64,000 bases of DNA from Carettochelys insculpta (lineage: Eukaryota > Chordata > Testudines > Carettochelyidae). The DNA is taken from contig NC_134160.1 in assembly GCF_033958435.1 (NCBI RefSeq), forward strand, positions 10,899,001-10,963,000, given 5' to 3'. The position numbers and the translations under genes are program-made. Shown in pieces: positions 1 to 9,899 of this stretch (position 1 is its first letter; every line of letters begins with the position of its first letter). The notes below the pieces were generated by a model. That model was not told where the DNA came from and ran no database searches. It saw nothing but the letters and a program-made list of their open reading frames with translations.

Positions 1-2500
1 TCCGGGTTGCCTTTAAATCAGAGCACGAGCTCCTGAAGGCCAGAAAAGTGCCTGGGTCTTGGTGCACGCGGAGTCCTACGCAGCCCCGGTGCTGGAGACC
101 TTGGCCCTTGTCACATTGAGTGCCAGAAGGCTCTGGGGCACTGCCAGGCAGGCCAGGGACCTCAAGGGGAGGAAGGGGTCACCTTTGTGCCCCTAGGATT
201 CCCAGCTTGGCTGAGGGTTTGCCTGGCCGGGGAGCCGCAGACGCTGTCTTAAGTTATGGTCTCTTCAGGCCACTCCAGCACCGCAGGCAAGCAGGAACAC
301 AGTGCTTTGGCCACAGCGCTCCCCACCCCAACAGAGGCGGGGAAGCGGGTAGCATATGCCCACCCCACTTCTTGGTTCTGGGGGAATTCCCATCGAGGGG
401 GCCCAGCTGCCTTCCAGCCTTCCCACGGCACAGGAGAGATGGAACAGGGCTCAGGCACAGGCAGGATCGGGGCCGGGGGCTCTGCCCCAGGAGGCTGCTA
501 GCTCAACACCCACTCCCCCCGAGCCTCTGCTGCTCCCCATGGCCATGGTGATTTCGCTGTGTGCCCCGCTAGCCCCCGATGACAGTAGTTCATTCGTTGC
601 AAGATGTACAGGTCACCAGGAGCTGATGGGCGAGGTGGGGCTCAGGGCAGGGAGGCCTAGTGGAGCAGGTGGGATGGGGGCAGACTCCAGGGGAGACGGG
701 CAGCCAATTCCTAACATACTCAGGACGGCCCCCGACCAACAGCCCTGGCTTGGTTTCAGGGCTGCAAGCCGGCGGAGGGGAGTGGGCCCTCACGGCTGGC
801 CTGCTAAAGGGGTCACCCTCCCTATGGAGCAGGAGCCCTAGAGGCATCTCCTGTGCCCCCCTCCACCCCCCCAAACCTTCCCTCTCTCCATTCCTCATCC
901 CCACCCCACACTCCCTCCCTGGGCCTAGCCGGGCACAGCCGTCCAGCCGCCATGGCCGCCACCTTCCCCAGGGGCTGGAAGGAGCCAGCCGGGGGATGCT
1001 GGACTCTGCTCCCGGGAGCAGGGCTGTGAAAGGGGGAGCCAGCGTCCAAGGAGACTGCTCTGGCAAAGGCCTGGAGATGCTCTCCTGGGGTGAAGCGAGG
1101 GACCTGGAGCCCCAAGATGAAGGGGAGGAAGATGGGGAGCCTGCAGCTCCAGCAGAGCTCTTGCAGGGTGGGATAAAGGGGACCCAGTGCCCTAGGAAGG
1201 GCTGGCGCTGGCCAGGTCAGGGGCTGGGAAGGAGCCAGCTGCTGAGGGGCAGGCTGGGGAACCCCTGCAGCAAGCCGAGCAGTGCCCCTGCACTGCAGAG
1301 GGGTCAAGCACAGGAGCAGCTCCCCCAGGACAGCCAGAGAAGGTGTCGCCGTGAGAGAGCCCCATGCAGAGGTGCCTGGGACTGGGTGTGAACCACTAGC
1401 AGGGGCCCCTAGGCTTTGTCCTGGGCCTCTGCCCCATGAAGCTGCTCCCAGGCTGGGCCCTCACATCATACCACCTCCCCCGGCACCTTCCTGCCTAAGA
1501 CCTCGGGGCTCCACTGCAACACACACAACGCCCTGGCCCACAGGCTCGCTCCTAAACCCCTTTGGTGCTGAGGAAGCGTCTGCCACATGCCCTGCATGGG
1601 CTGGGCAGGGGGCCCAGGAGTCGGCCGCGTGTCCCTGCTTGCTAAGGGGAGCCAAGGAGCCCCCCAGGGAGGAGCTGCGGGGGACGGAGATGCGCACAGC
1701 CCCTTCTCAACAGCAACCAGGCAGGACTGGGCATTGCACCAGGCCGGGTAACACTAGCCAGGAGACCCTGGGCCGGGGCCCCAGTACCGGAGGTGCAGAG
1801 AGCTCCTGGGGGGTGCTCCGTTTCTCCCCAGGAGGCACAAGGAGCTCAGGAGGGTAATGAAGCCCCCCCCCATCCATGCCCCTGTCCTGTCCATGCCCCT
1901 ATGCCTCCAAGAGCACCCTGCCCTCCTCCCCGGCCAGCTCCCCACCGGGGGGCTCCAAGCCCTTGTGAGAAACTGGGGTGCAGGTAGCTCCCCAGCCTGG
2001 GCAGGAAGGAGGCTCTCAGCCCCTGAGCGGGGCAGGGAGGTTCTTGTTACTACAGACACAAGCACTGCGGTTCTAGTCCCCGCATGGACCACACACACGA
2101 GCTTACGGTCCAGTTAGACGGCAGGACCCAGGGGACAGGGACAAAAGCAATTGGTCCCAGTTCACCAGCAGACAACAGGCAGAGCCAGGCACACGATGCA
2201 ATTGCTCAGCCAGCCAGCCCAGGGCTTTACCCCTTGGGCCACCCTGCCCTGCAGTGTCACTTACAGGAGCCCAGCCACTGGGCCATACAGCTGGGACCAG
2301 GAGCCCGGCTCCTTCCTCCTGTGGCACAGATGGATGCAGAGGTGACACGCCACTTAATCTCTCCCAGTGCATTTCCCCAGTCAGGAACCCAAACCTCAAG
2401 GGACGGGACAGGGACAGGGACGGGGACCCCTCCAGCGCCCTGACCCCCCACGATGGCACCTTCTCTCCCCAAACCCTTCCCTCCCAGGTTCGGCCACCGC
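1..2500. other. GC-rich non-coding stretch
   Basis: No gene, splice-flanked exon or clear transposon seen. It contains pyrimidine-rich tracts, a C run near 1861, and a short GGGACA-type tandem at about 2400-2430. Open frames on both strands are not supported by any recognisable protein. Confidence 0.5.
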
Positions 2501-2524
2501 AGACAGCTGCGGGGTGCTTGGGAG

Positions 2525-2645
2525 GAGATTTACCCGGTGCTAATTAAAATAAACAGCAAAATTAACTACAGCAAAATTAAAATAGCTCCGGAAATTAATT
2601 TTCTACAAAACCCACCTGGAAAGGCTGGATATTTAAAGACTGAAT
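2525..2645. other. AT-rich island, candidate conserved element
   Basis: An abrupt AT-rich block in GC-rich surroundings. It contains repeated AAATTAA/AATTAA homeodomain-type cores (around 2540, 2570 and 2595) and a near-repeat, 'agcaaaatta', at two places about 20 bp apart. Such islands in a first intron are often conserved regulatory elements; conservation was not tested. Confidence 0.35.
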
Positions 2646-3338
2646 GGAGCCCTCCGAGATTAGAGAACCGGCAGTCCCAGGAATCCACGGACCCTTTCCA
2701 CCTGCAGGGCACCAGCCGCTGTGTTCCCTGGGGATCCTCTGCCCTGGGGAAAACAGCAGAGGGACTCCCTTCTGCACCCACCTGCCAGCTAGCTGGCCTC
2801 CTCCTTTGCCCAGAACAACCGTTCCCATTGTACCGCCCCCAACACCCAGACCCTCTTCTCTCCCAGCCCCCAGCACGGTCCCCTGTGCCTTTCCATTCCC
2901 CCAGACCACCGTCTACCTTCCTTCCCCGCACAAGCCCCTCGCACGTCACGTGTGTGACACCATCTCCTCCGCCCCAGCCAGCCAGCCTGCAAGCCTCCGC
3001 CTCGGAGGTGCTGCTTGCCCAGAGCCACGCACAGCCGGCAGCACAGGCTGGAGAGGGGACTCCTGGAGGGAAAAATCAAATCAAATCACTCTCCAAGTGG
3101 AGACTCGGCAAAGCTGCACAGAGCTACGGGACCGGAAAGGACAAAGCCCCCAGCACGCAGGCTGGCCAGGAGCCTGGTTTTAAAGGCCAGAGACCTGCTC
3201 GATTTTAAAATGGCGGGTTACACTGAGCAGCCCTGTCTCCCCTTTGGGTTAAGGGGCGGTCACTTGGCAGGGCACAGAGGGCCTGAAATGGGGGTTGGTC
3301 CAAGGAGACACCGAGGTGATCTGAGGGCACTGATTTGA

Positions 3339-3490
3339 AGGACTTAAGAACCTCAGAATGGCCGTGCTGGGTCAGCTCAGGGGTCTATCTAAGCCCAGTG
3401 CCGTGTCTTCCGACACCAGGTGCGCATAACAGGATACGAATCAATTCACTCCCCCCCACGGTCCATCCCCAGCTCCTGGGAAGAACCAGG
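3339..3490 (+). mobile_element. CR1 LINE 3' fragment
   Basis: The segment reading 'ggccgtgctgggtcagctc', followed by 'atctaagcccagtgcc' and 'gtcttccgacacc', matches the well-known 3' region of sauropsid CR1 LINEs (turtle/crocodile/bird type). The following stretch ending near 'ccccagctcctgg' continues the same element. It is a 5'-truncated remnant without coding capacity. Confidence 0.8.
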
Positions 3491-4230
3491 TCCCAGTACA
3501 CGGGGACATCACCCAGATAAACGCCAACCTCTGCACCCCCGAAATCAGCTACGCAGCCACCAGGCCAACGCTTCACCGCCAGAGCAAAGGGGGGTGAAAG
3601 GAGCTTGTAAAATGGGCTGAATAGGAGGGCAAAGCTTAGCCAAGCAGCGGATCGGTTGGTCTGGAGGTGGGGAGGAGAAGCCCCACGGGCTGGGGTCATT
3701 TAGAGCAGGACCAAGCAAAGCACGGCGGTGACTAATCCAGCTCCGGGTCTGGAGGACGGGACGAGATGGCCCAGTAAGGCTGTCCCCTCCCACCCCCACC
3801 CTCGCACTTCGGAGATTATGCCATCACCCAAAAGTGCCTGGCAGAAAATCTCCCATGACCCAGCTGAGCGCTGAGTCAGCAGCCCGGCGTCAGTGCCACC
3901 TGCAGGAAAGAGCCTGGGCTGCAGAGGCCTGCCCGCAGCCGGAGGTTGAAGGGTTCCCCCTTCTCTGGCACACGCACGTGCGCAAGCCAGAAAACGAAAG
4001 GACGCCACAGGAAACTGAGACAGTCGCACACCGGCGGGTGAAAGCCAGAACATGCCAGGCCCTGGTAGGACTGACCAGCTGCCATCGCAGATGCCTGGAA
4101 ACGCCGTTAGCCTCTCCTCACGCCCTCCCTCTGAGGATCTCAAAGAGCTCTGCGGCGCACTGTGAACCTCGGAGCAGCACAGCCTGACTGAGAGCTTCTG
4201 ACGCTACAGCAGGAGATGCACACACATCTG

Positions 4231-4250
4231 TAACGCCCCCTTCTGGGGAT
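4231..4250 (-). promoter_or_regulatory. Candidate CTCF site
   Basis: The minus strand reads CCAGAAGGGGGCG, which fits the CTCF core pattern CCNSNAGRKGGCR at every position. Motif match only; occupancy is unknown. Confidence 0.4.
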
Positions 4251-4264
4251 GGGGGGGAAGACTC

Positions 4265-4385
4265 ACTGAAGCAACACTACTTACAGATGGGTAAACTGAG
4301 GCCCAATGCATCAGGGAGCACAGAGAAGAAAACCCCAGAGATTTGATTCCCAGGCCCTTGTTCTAACCGTCAGGCCTCCAGCAGG
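4265..4385 (-). mobile_element. tRNA-derived SINE fragment
   Basis: On the plus strand the copy reads 'cagatgggtaaactgaggc' and later 'gatttgattcccaggccct' and 'tctaaccgtcaggcctcc'. These are the antisense of the SINE tail (CCTCAGTTT), B box and A box, so the copy lies on the minus strand. Confidence 0.7.
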
Positions 4386-4599
4386 TCCTTAGTTGGGAAG
4401 TGACACCAAGTGGAAGCGTCATTTGAAATGAGCTCTGCTTCGTTTTCCTGTGGGTTAGCAGTTTGGGACAAACCCGAGAGCCCCTGGAGTCTGTGTCCTG
4501 CCTTGCTCACCTGTGAAAGCTTCAAATTGCCTCGTCTTCCCCAGGATTATCTAACACATGGTACTGTCCTTCCCCAGCACCCCTGGCCCACGCTCCATC

Positions 4600-4690
4600 C
4601 CACAGCTGGGAGAAGACCCAGCAATCCTGACTCTCAGTCCCCTATTTTTCTCCCCCCATTCCAGGCACTAGGCCACGCTTCCTCCTGGCA
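4600..4690 (-). mobile_element. tRNA-derived SINE head fragment
   Basis: 'gggagaagacccagcaatcc' then 'tgactctcagtcccc' and 'ggcactaggccacgc' are antisense forms of the SINE B box, spacer and A box. Only the head is present. Confidence 0.55.
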
Positions 4691-4699
4691 CAGGCCATT

Positions 4700-5370
4700 C
4701 CCGGCAGCCGGGTTTGCAAGCCGGCTAGCCTGGGAGAGGGCTCTGCCCTGAGGCCTCATTCTGCCAGGCAGTTGGGCTACAGATCGCTTTATCCTCCCCC
4801 TCCCCAAACACACCGTCCTTTTAGATGTCAGGAGGGTCTTGGATCTTGGCCAAGGCAGCTCCAGCAGCTTTCCCCTTCGCTTCACAGCAGCCTTGCCAGG
4901 GTGTGGGTCTGCCTGGGGGGAGGGGGGTATTTTTATTTGGTAGGAAGGAGACAAAGGGAGGCCGGGAGCCTGCAGACGGGAAGAGTGCCTGCTCCATGGA
5001 GTCTGTGGCGCTTTTTTCAGCCAGCGCCCTTGCCTGGCTCTGGTTCCCAAAACCCCCGTCCCCCCCCCGCCCCACGCCTGCTCTGCAGTGCTGGCCATCA
5101 GCTCCTTGGGCTCCGGATGGCCTGGCCGCCTCTCCCCACACAGATGGCTGTTTCCACTCACTTGAGTGCTTGACCTAAATCTCCTCGTGATCCAGTGGCA
5201 CTGCAATCTCTTCCCTGTGCGGCTCAAGGCGAGGGGAGGAGAGGGGTGCGAACAGCCAGGGAGGGGACCAGCAGGAAATAACCAGGCTGCCTCACGCCCA
5301 CTGCCACCCCCGGCGGGAGAGACAGCTCCCCTCTGCCAAGGAGTTGCCGGCTTGCTACAGAAAGCCCCTG
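4700..5370. other. GC-rich non-coding stretch
   Basis: No gene or clear repeat seen. G runs near 4916-4925 and C runs near 5060 are low-complexity. Confidence 0.45.
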
Positions 5371-5700
5371 GTTTTATGCCGGTGCGCCGGGCCCAGTCTG
5401 CAAACTGGGTAACCACATGCCTGGCCCAGTCGCCCCAAGAAACCACTTCCCCCAGCACGGGGCCTGGCGGAGGAAGTTCCAACGGCTCGAGAGTTTCATC
5501 CGTGACTCAGCCGCCGCCGACCTCGGCCACGAGAGCCCCTTGGCCCCACTGGCAGGCGAGGGGGTGGGGGGTTCACCGAAAAAACAAGCCGCTCCACCCA
5601 CAGCGCCAGCGCGGCCCAAGCCCAGTGAGAGCAGAAGTCTCCTCGCAGCCATGCAGCGTGACTCACTCCCACCCCGCGCTGCCCCAAACAAGCTCTGACA
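5370..5700. promoter_or_regulatory. CpG-richer segment with two AP-1 sites
   Basis: Two perfect TGACTCA (AP-1/TRE) heptamers lie at 5503-5509 and 5659-5665, about 156 bp apart, in a stretch with more CpG dinucleotides than its flanks. This is consistent with an intronic enhancer or minor promoter, but the only direct evidence is the motif pair and local composition. Confidence 0.35.
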
Positions 5701-5704
5701 CGGC

Positions 5705-5835
5705 AGGAATGGAGACAGAGGAGCTGGGGGAGGGCGGATGGCGTGCAGCAAAGGGGAGGGCTGTGGAGCCAGAGAGAGAACAGCCGAGAGAGACAGAAGG
5801 AGGGAGAGCAGAGGCAGAAATAACAGCCTCTGAAA
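5705..5835. repeat. Purine-rich tract
   Basis: About 130 bp dominated by G and A on the plus strand (units such as GAGAGAGACAGAAGGAGGGAG). Low-complexity sequence, not coding. Confidence 0.55.
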
Positions 5836-6114
5836 CACTGCCTGCGAGAGGCTAATGGGTTCCGGCACAGCCTGGTTTGCTTGGCGACGCGCCCCCGGTC
5901 CCTCGGCCTGGGCCTGAGACGAGGGCCCTTCTCTGCCGGGCAGGAGAGCCCAGCTGAGCCTGGCACTTGCATGGGGGGTTGGGCTGTGCTTGGCTGTTTT
6001 CAAAACTTGCAGGCAGCAGGCACAGCCCTGGCGGCGAGATGCCACCAGCACAGGGCAGCCGCACTGAGCCCACCTCCAGCTGTGACTCGCAGGGCACCCC
6101 TGCCTCCTCCCTCT

Positions 6115-6430
6115 GGCGCCTCCTGCTGGGAACTCCCCACTCCTGCTCTGCTCCCTCTGGTGCCTACTGCTGGGAATTCCCCGCTCCTCCCTGCTCCCTC
6201 CAGCGCCTCCTGCTGGGAACTCCCCTTCTCCTGCCCGGCTCCCTCTGGCGCCTCCTGCTGGGAACTCCCCGCTCCTGCCCGGCTCCCTCTGGCGCCTCCT
6301 ACTGGGAACTCCCCGCTCCTGCCCCACTTCCTCCTCCAATGCCTCCTGCTGGGAACTCCCCTTCTCCTGCCCGGCTCCCTCTGGCGCCTCCTGCTGGGAA
6401 CCCCCTACTTCTGCCCTGCTCTTTCCCACA
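6115..6430. repeat. 44-bp minisatellite, seven units
   Basis: Seven head-to-tail copies of a 44-bp unit beginning 'ggcgcctcctgctgggaac' and ending 'cccggctccctct', starting at about 6115, 6159, 6203, 6246, 6290, 6338 and 6382. A degraded half-unit precedes at about 6095 and another follows to about 6475. Unit 5 has a 4-bp insertion. As 44 is not a multiple of 3, the reading frame rotates each unit, so the open frames through it are not protein repeats. Each unit contains, on the minus strand, a CTCF-like sequence (CCAGCAGGAGGCGCC, one weak position) and a kappaB-like GGGAACTCCC; unit 2 carries the palindrome GGGAATTCCC (about 6172). Confidence 0.9.
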
Positions 6431-6439
6431 CAATGAGCT

Positions 6440-7250
6440 CCCCTTTGCTGCCTCCTCCAGTGCCACCCACTGACCAGGCAAGGGGGACAGGAGCTCTCCA
6501 CTCCTGGACAGCCCCTCCTGCTGAGAGTAACAGAGCCAATTCCTCCCTCCCACCCTCAAGCCTCTGCTCCTGCCTGGTCCTCAGCGGAATCCAAGTGGCC
6601 TCCACCCTGCTGAGCACGCAGGGACGCAGCAAAGCAAACAGAGCAAGCGTATCAGAGGAACCCCTGCCTAACCCTGGTCAGGATGTAGCCAGTTCCTGGG
6701 GGACCAGGGACGCCCTGAGGTCCAAGATGCAAAGGCCCTGCTCACTGGCCCCTGGGCTCCCTGGGCCCCAGCCCGGACACTGGCACAGCCAGCCTCTGGG
6801 GACATCGGACTTGGGTGTCAGGGAGCTGACATGGAATTCCTGGCACCCCAGGGGTGAGAGCTGGGGATGGGGGGAGCCGCAGAAGCAGGCCAGAGGCCAG
6901 CCACGCTGGTCTGCAGATTGGCGGTTCCCTGCAGAGCTGACAGGCCCTGAGCTCAACTGCCCACCCTGGTCTGAGCCACCTGCCCCGGGGCCATCCGTGC
7001 CTGGCACCGCCTGAGCAGCAGCAGCCGGGAGGGGTTCGGCAAACACGTGCCCCCAGTGAGGCCCTAGGGACGCTGCCCAGGTGTCCCCCCACCTGCCTCA
7101 CTACTCGCCAGCCAGCCTCCCTGTGGAGCGAGCGGGGGATCCCCAGCACCTCAGGATGAGTCCGCTGAAGTTACCCTGCTGGTGCAAGCAAGACCCAGCG
7201 CCGCCAGCTCCAGGACATGGGCCAGGAGTCGACCGCTTTGTTCCAGGTGC
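6440..7250. other. GC-rich non-coding stretch
   Basis: No gene, repeat or exon with splice signals that I can support. Confidence 0.45.
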
Positions 7251-7345
7251 CGGTTCTCTTTTTTCATTAGGCTAATGGGATGCGGATGCATTATTCCATT
7301 CCCCACGCTGCTAATGAACCACTCAGGCCTGTGCATTTGCATTAA
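7250..7345. other. AT-rich island, candidate conserved element
   Basis: A sharply bounded AT-rich segment with octamer/homeodomain-like cores: 'gctaatgggatgcgg', 'atgcattattcc', 'gctaatgaacc' and 'gcatttgcattaatg'. The last contains ATTTGCAT, an exact octamer (OCT/POU) motif, next to TTAAT. It ends directly at a 20-G homopolymer. Likely a regulatory element by appearance; conservation untested. Confidence 0.45.
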
Positions 7346-7361
7346 TGTGCAAAGAGCTTGC

Positions 7362-7390
7362 GGGGGGGGGGGGGGGGGGGGCGGGGGGGG
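7362..7390 (+). repeat. Poly-G tract
   Basis: Twenty consecutive G, one C, then eight G. A run of 16 C at 7487-7502 lies about 105 bp away on the same strand, so the two tracts could pair as a long G:C hairpin. Confidence 0.9.
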
Positions 7391-7486
7391 AGGAGCTGCA
7401 TCCGGCCAAACCTGACCTTCCCCCAGTACAGCCAGGCTCCCGGGCAGAGCTCAGCCCCTGCCACCTCCTCCCCCACCTCCCTCCCT

Positions 7487-7502
7487 CCCCCCCCCCCCCC
7501 CC
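7487..7502 (+). repeat. Poly-C tract
   Basis: Sixteen consecutive C following a CCT-rich stretch. It is complementary to the poly-G run at 7362-7381. Confidence 0.9.
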
Positions 7503-7619
7503 GCACTGAATCAGGCTGCGCTGTCGGGGCTCCACACAGACCCTTAATCTTCCCAGGAGAATTCCACAACGCATTCCAGTACACATTAACCAGGCTGCTG
7601 CTGGGCAAGCTCAGCACCC

Positions 7620-9400
7620 CGGGGGCTGCTCCAGCAGGCCCGCTCAGCCCGTTGCCGCCTCCCGGCCCAACCCCATTTCCACCTGGGACAGTGTCATGTG
7701 AAGCCATGGACCCACCCACCCCTCGCACCCCCTGGGCTTGGCTTCACCTCGCCCACCAGGCACCTCTGCTGGGGCGAGCCGGGCCTCCCAGGCTAGGATG
7801 ACATACCTAGTGGCTCCCTGCCACGGTACAGACTACACAGCAGAGTAACCTGCGTCCAGACCCGAGCATTTCCCCTGATTGCATCAAGACAAAACAAAAA
7901 GCACCTGCCCACAGCCCCTGGCAAAGGGAACCACAGCCACCCCCCAGGGATGGGAGCCACTGTGCCTTAGTGCCAGAAATATCCACCCATCCACCACACA
8001 CGGACGAGGAAGAAAATACCTGTCCCCCTTTTTTTATATTAATTCGCAGTCCTAACCCTTCACCCCAAGGGTGCTGGGGGCAGCCAGAGGGCTGAGAACA
8101 TGCTGTCAGGTGGACCCTCCCTCGCCCCCCTGAGGTCTGTCCCTCACCGAGCCCTCCAGTGGCTTGCTCTGGCTTCCCACCGCCTCGGTCTCTCGAGAGG
8201 TCTAGCAGGCGAGTGACCCTGGAACCGGAATGCAAACGCCTCCAGCAAACGGAGCCAGCTGCCTGCACCCATAGCAGCGCAGGGAGGGGCAGGAGAGGAA
8301 AGGACGCCAGCTGCACAAGGAAGGTCAACTGCAAACCACCCAGCCGCCCTCCTATTCTTCCTCTGCTCATTACTGCCTGAGTGTCTCTCTCTTTCCTGGC
8401 TGTTAACATGCAGCCAGCTGAGCCGAGCCCTCCCCAGCGCTGCAGTGATGTGGCACACACAGCCCTGGCAGATGCAGGCCCCAACGCCCGGCTGCCATTT
8501 ACTTAGCCAGGTACTCGGGAGTCAGGCTCCGCCATTCCAGCCTGGAACAGACTGCCACTCCGGCCCTCCAGGCAGCTGCGCTAGCTCAGCTTCTCCTGCT
8601 GTCCCCCGCCGCCCCCGCCAGCAGCCTGCCAGGCCAGGGCCCAGAGACAGGGGCAAGGAGCCCTTCCTGTTTCCCTGACCGCGGCCCACAGGACAGCCTG
8701 GGACCAACGCTCCTAGCAACAGCGACGCAGCCAGCACGCCAGGGATTGCGTGCCAGGCGACTGCAGGAGGCCCACTGCCCCCCACCCACTCGAATAAGAC
8801 ACCCCGGCCACCAGGCCCCCCGTCCTCCCAGGCAAGGACAAGCCCACCCGCCCTACAAGCCAGGGAGGTGCCACTACCTGTGCTCGGAGGGGCGGTCGGA
8901 AGGCCAGGCCTGTTGTGAGGAGCACATGCCTGGTGCCTGGCCCCTCTGGACTGGGGCGGGGGGTGGTGCCCACCCTGGGCCCCCTGCAGGTCCCCGTTTC
9001 ACATGGGGAACACGGGCTTCGGCGTCGGGCGTTTCCCCCCCTTTTTTTAACTTTTTCGGCCAGCACAGGCCCGTACTGGCGACGCGTTCGGAGACACCCG
9101 GACAACAGCTGCTTTCGCTCCCTCGCTGAGCAGCCGCCTGGAGCAACAGTGGCTCTTCCCATTCCCCTGCGGCGCCCCATCCATCCAGGCCCTGGGCTCC
9201 CCTCAGGCTCCCTCCCCACGCCCAGGCTGCCATGCAAGGGAGTGGAGAGCAGTGGGGGGCAGCCAGGGAGAGCAGAGCACTGCAGGGCTGCCCCGGCATT
9301 TGCTCCCACTCCTGTGGCACAGATGGATGTCGGTACAGTATCCGGGGCCCTACTGCTGGGAGGGGCCAGATCGGAGCACCCCACCGGCCCCACCTGCAGC
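7620..9400. other. GC-rich non-coding stretch
   Basis: No gene or confident transposon. A short T/A-rich run (8028-8045) reads 'ttttttatattaattcgc'. Nothing else can be supported. Confidence 0.45.
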
Positions 9401-9417
9401 AGGCGTGCAAACACCTC

Positions 9418-9450
9418 TGTGTGTGTGTGTGTGTGTGTGCGCGCGCACGC
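9418..9450. repeat. (TG)n(CG)n alternating tract
   Basis: About ten TG dinucleotides followed directly by CGCGCG and ACGCG. Alternating purine-pyrimidine sequence of this kind is Z-DNA-prone and typically length-polymorphic. Confidence 0.9.
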
Positions 9451-9477
9451 GTCTCAGTTTGTCACAGACTGGTGAGC

Positions 9478-9545
9478 AAGTTAATCTCAGACTCTCTGAC
9501 ACGTGGAATAAAATCACGATCCCGTAATGGAATTCATTCGTCTTC
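9478..9545. other. AT-rich island, candidate conserved element
   Basis: Short AT-rich block after the TG repeat containing 'gttaatctcagactc', 'ggaataaaatcacg' and 'cgtaatggaattcattcg'. It looks like a regulatory element rather than a transposon; conservation untested. Confidence 0.3.
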
Positions 9546-9562
9546 CTGTCCAGAGAGCGAGT

Positions 9563-9586
9563 GGCCCCGGCCCCGGCCCCGGCCCC
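9563..9586 (+). repeat. (GGCCCC)4 hexanucleotide repeat
   Basis: Four exact copies of GGCCCC; the minus strand reads GGGGCC repeats, which form G-quadruplexes. Confidence 0.9.
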
Positions 9587-9860
9587 GCACGCCTGAACTG
9601 AGAACAAGCCACCAGGCCGGGGACTCAAGACACTGGAGAGAACCTGAGCTCACAGGGACCACAGGTGGTGGGGTGCCTGGACCCCCCTCCCTCTGCCCCC
9701 CATTCTCACCAGGGAGCATGAGGACAGCCAGGCCAGGGGACCTGAACAAGGGGGTTGCGTTACTTTTACTGCCTGTTAATTAGGAGGATCTGAAGAGTGC
9801 CTCTGGCAGGAAGTCAAAGCCATGCCTTGGCCAGAGGAACAAGTGTTGGGTTCCCACCTC

Positions 9861-9888
9861 AGGGCAGGGCAGGGCAGGGCAGGGCAGC
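9861..9888 (+). repeat. (AGGGC)n pentanucleotide repeat
   Basis: Five complete AGGGC units and a partial sixth. Confidence 0.9.
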
Positions 9889-9899
9889 TTGGCAGGGTA

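Noticed and set aside
5374..6501. A 375-codon open frame on the minus strand through the minisatellite
   Set aside because: The 44-bp unit shifts frame every copy, so the apparent repeats in the protein are inconsistent; no splice signals or recognisable domain.
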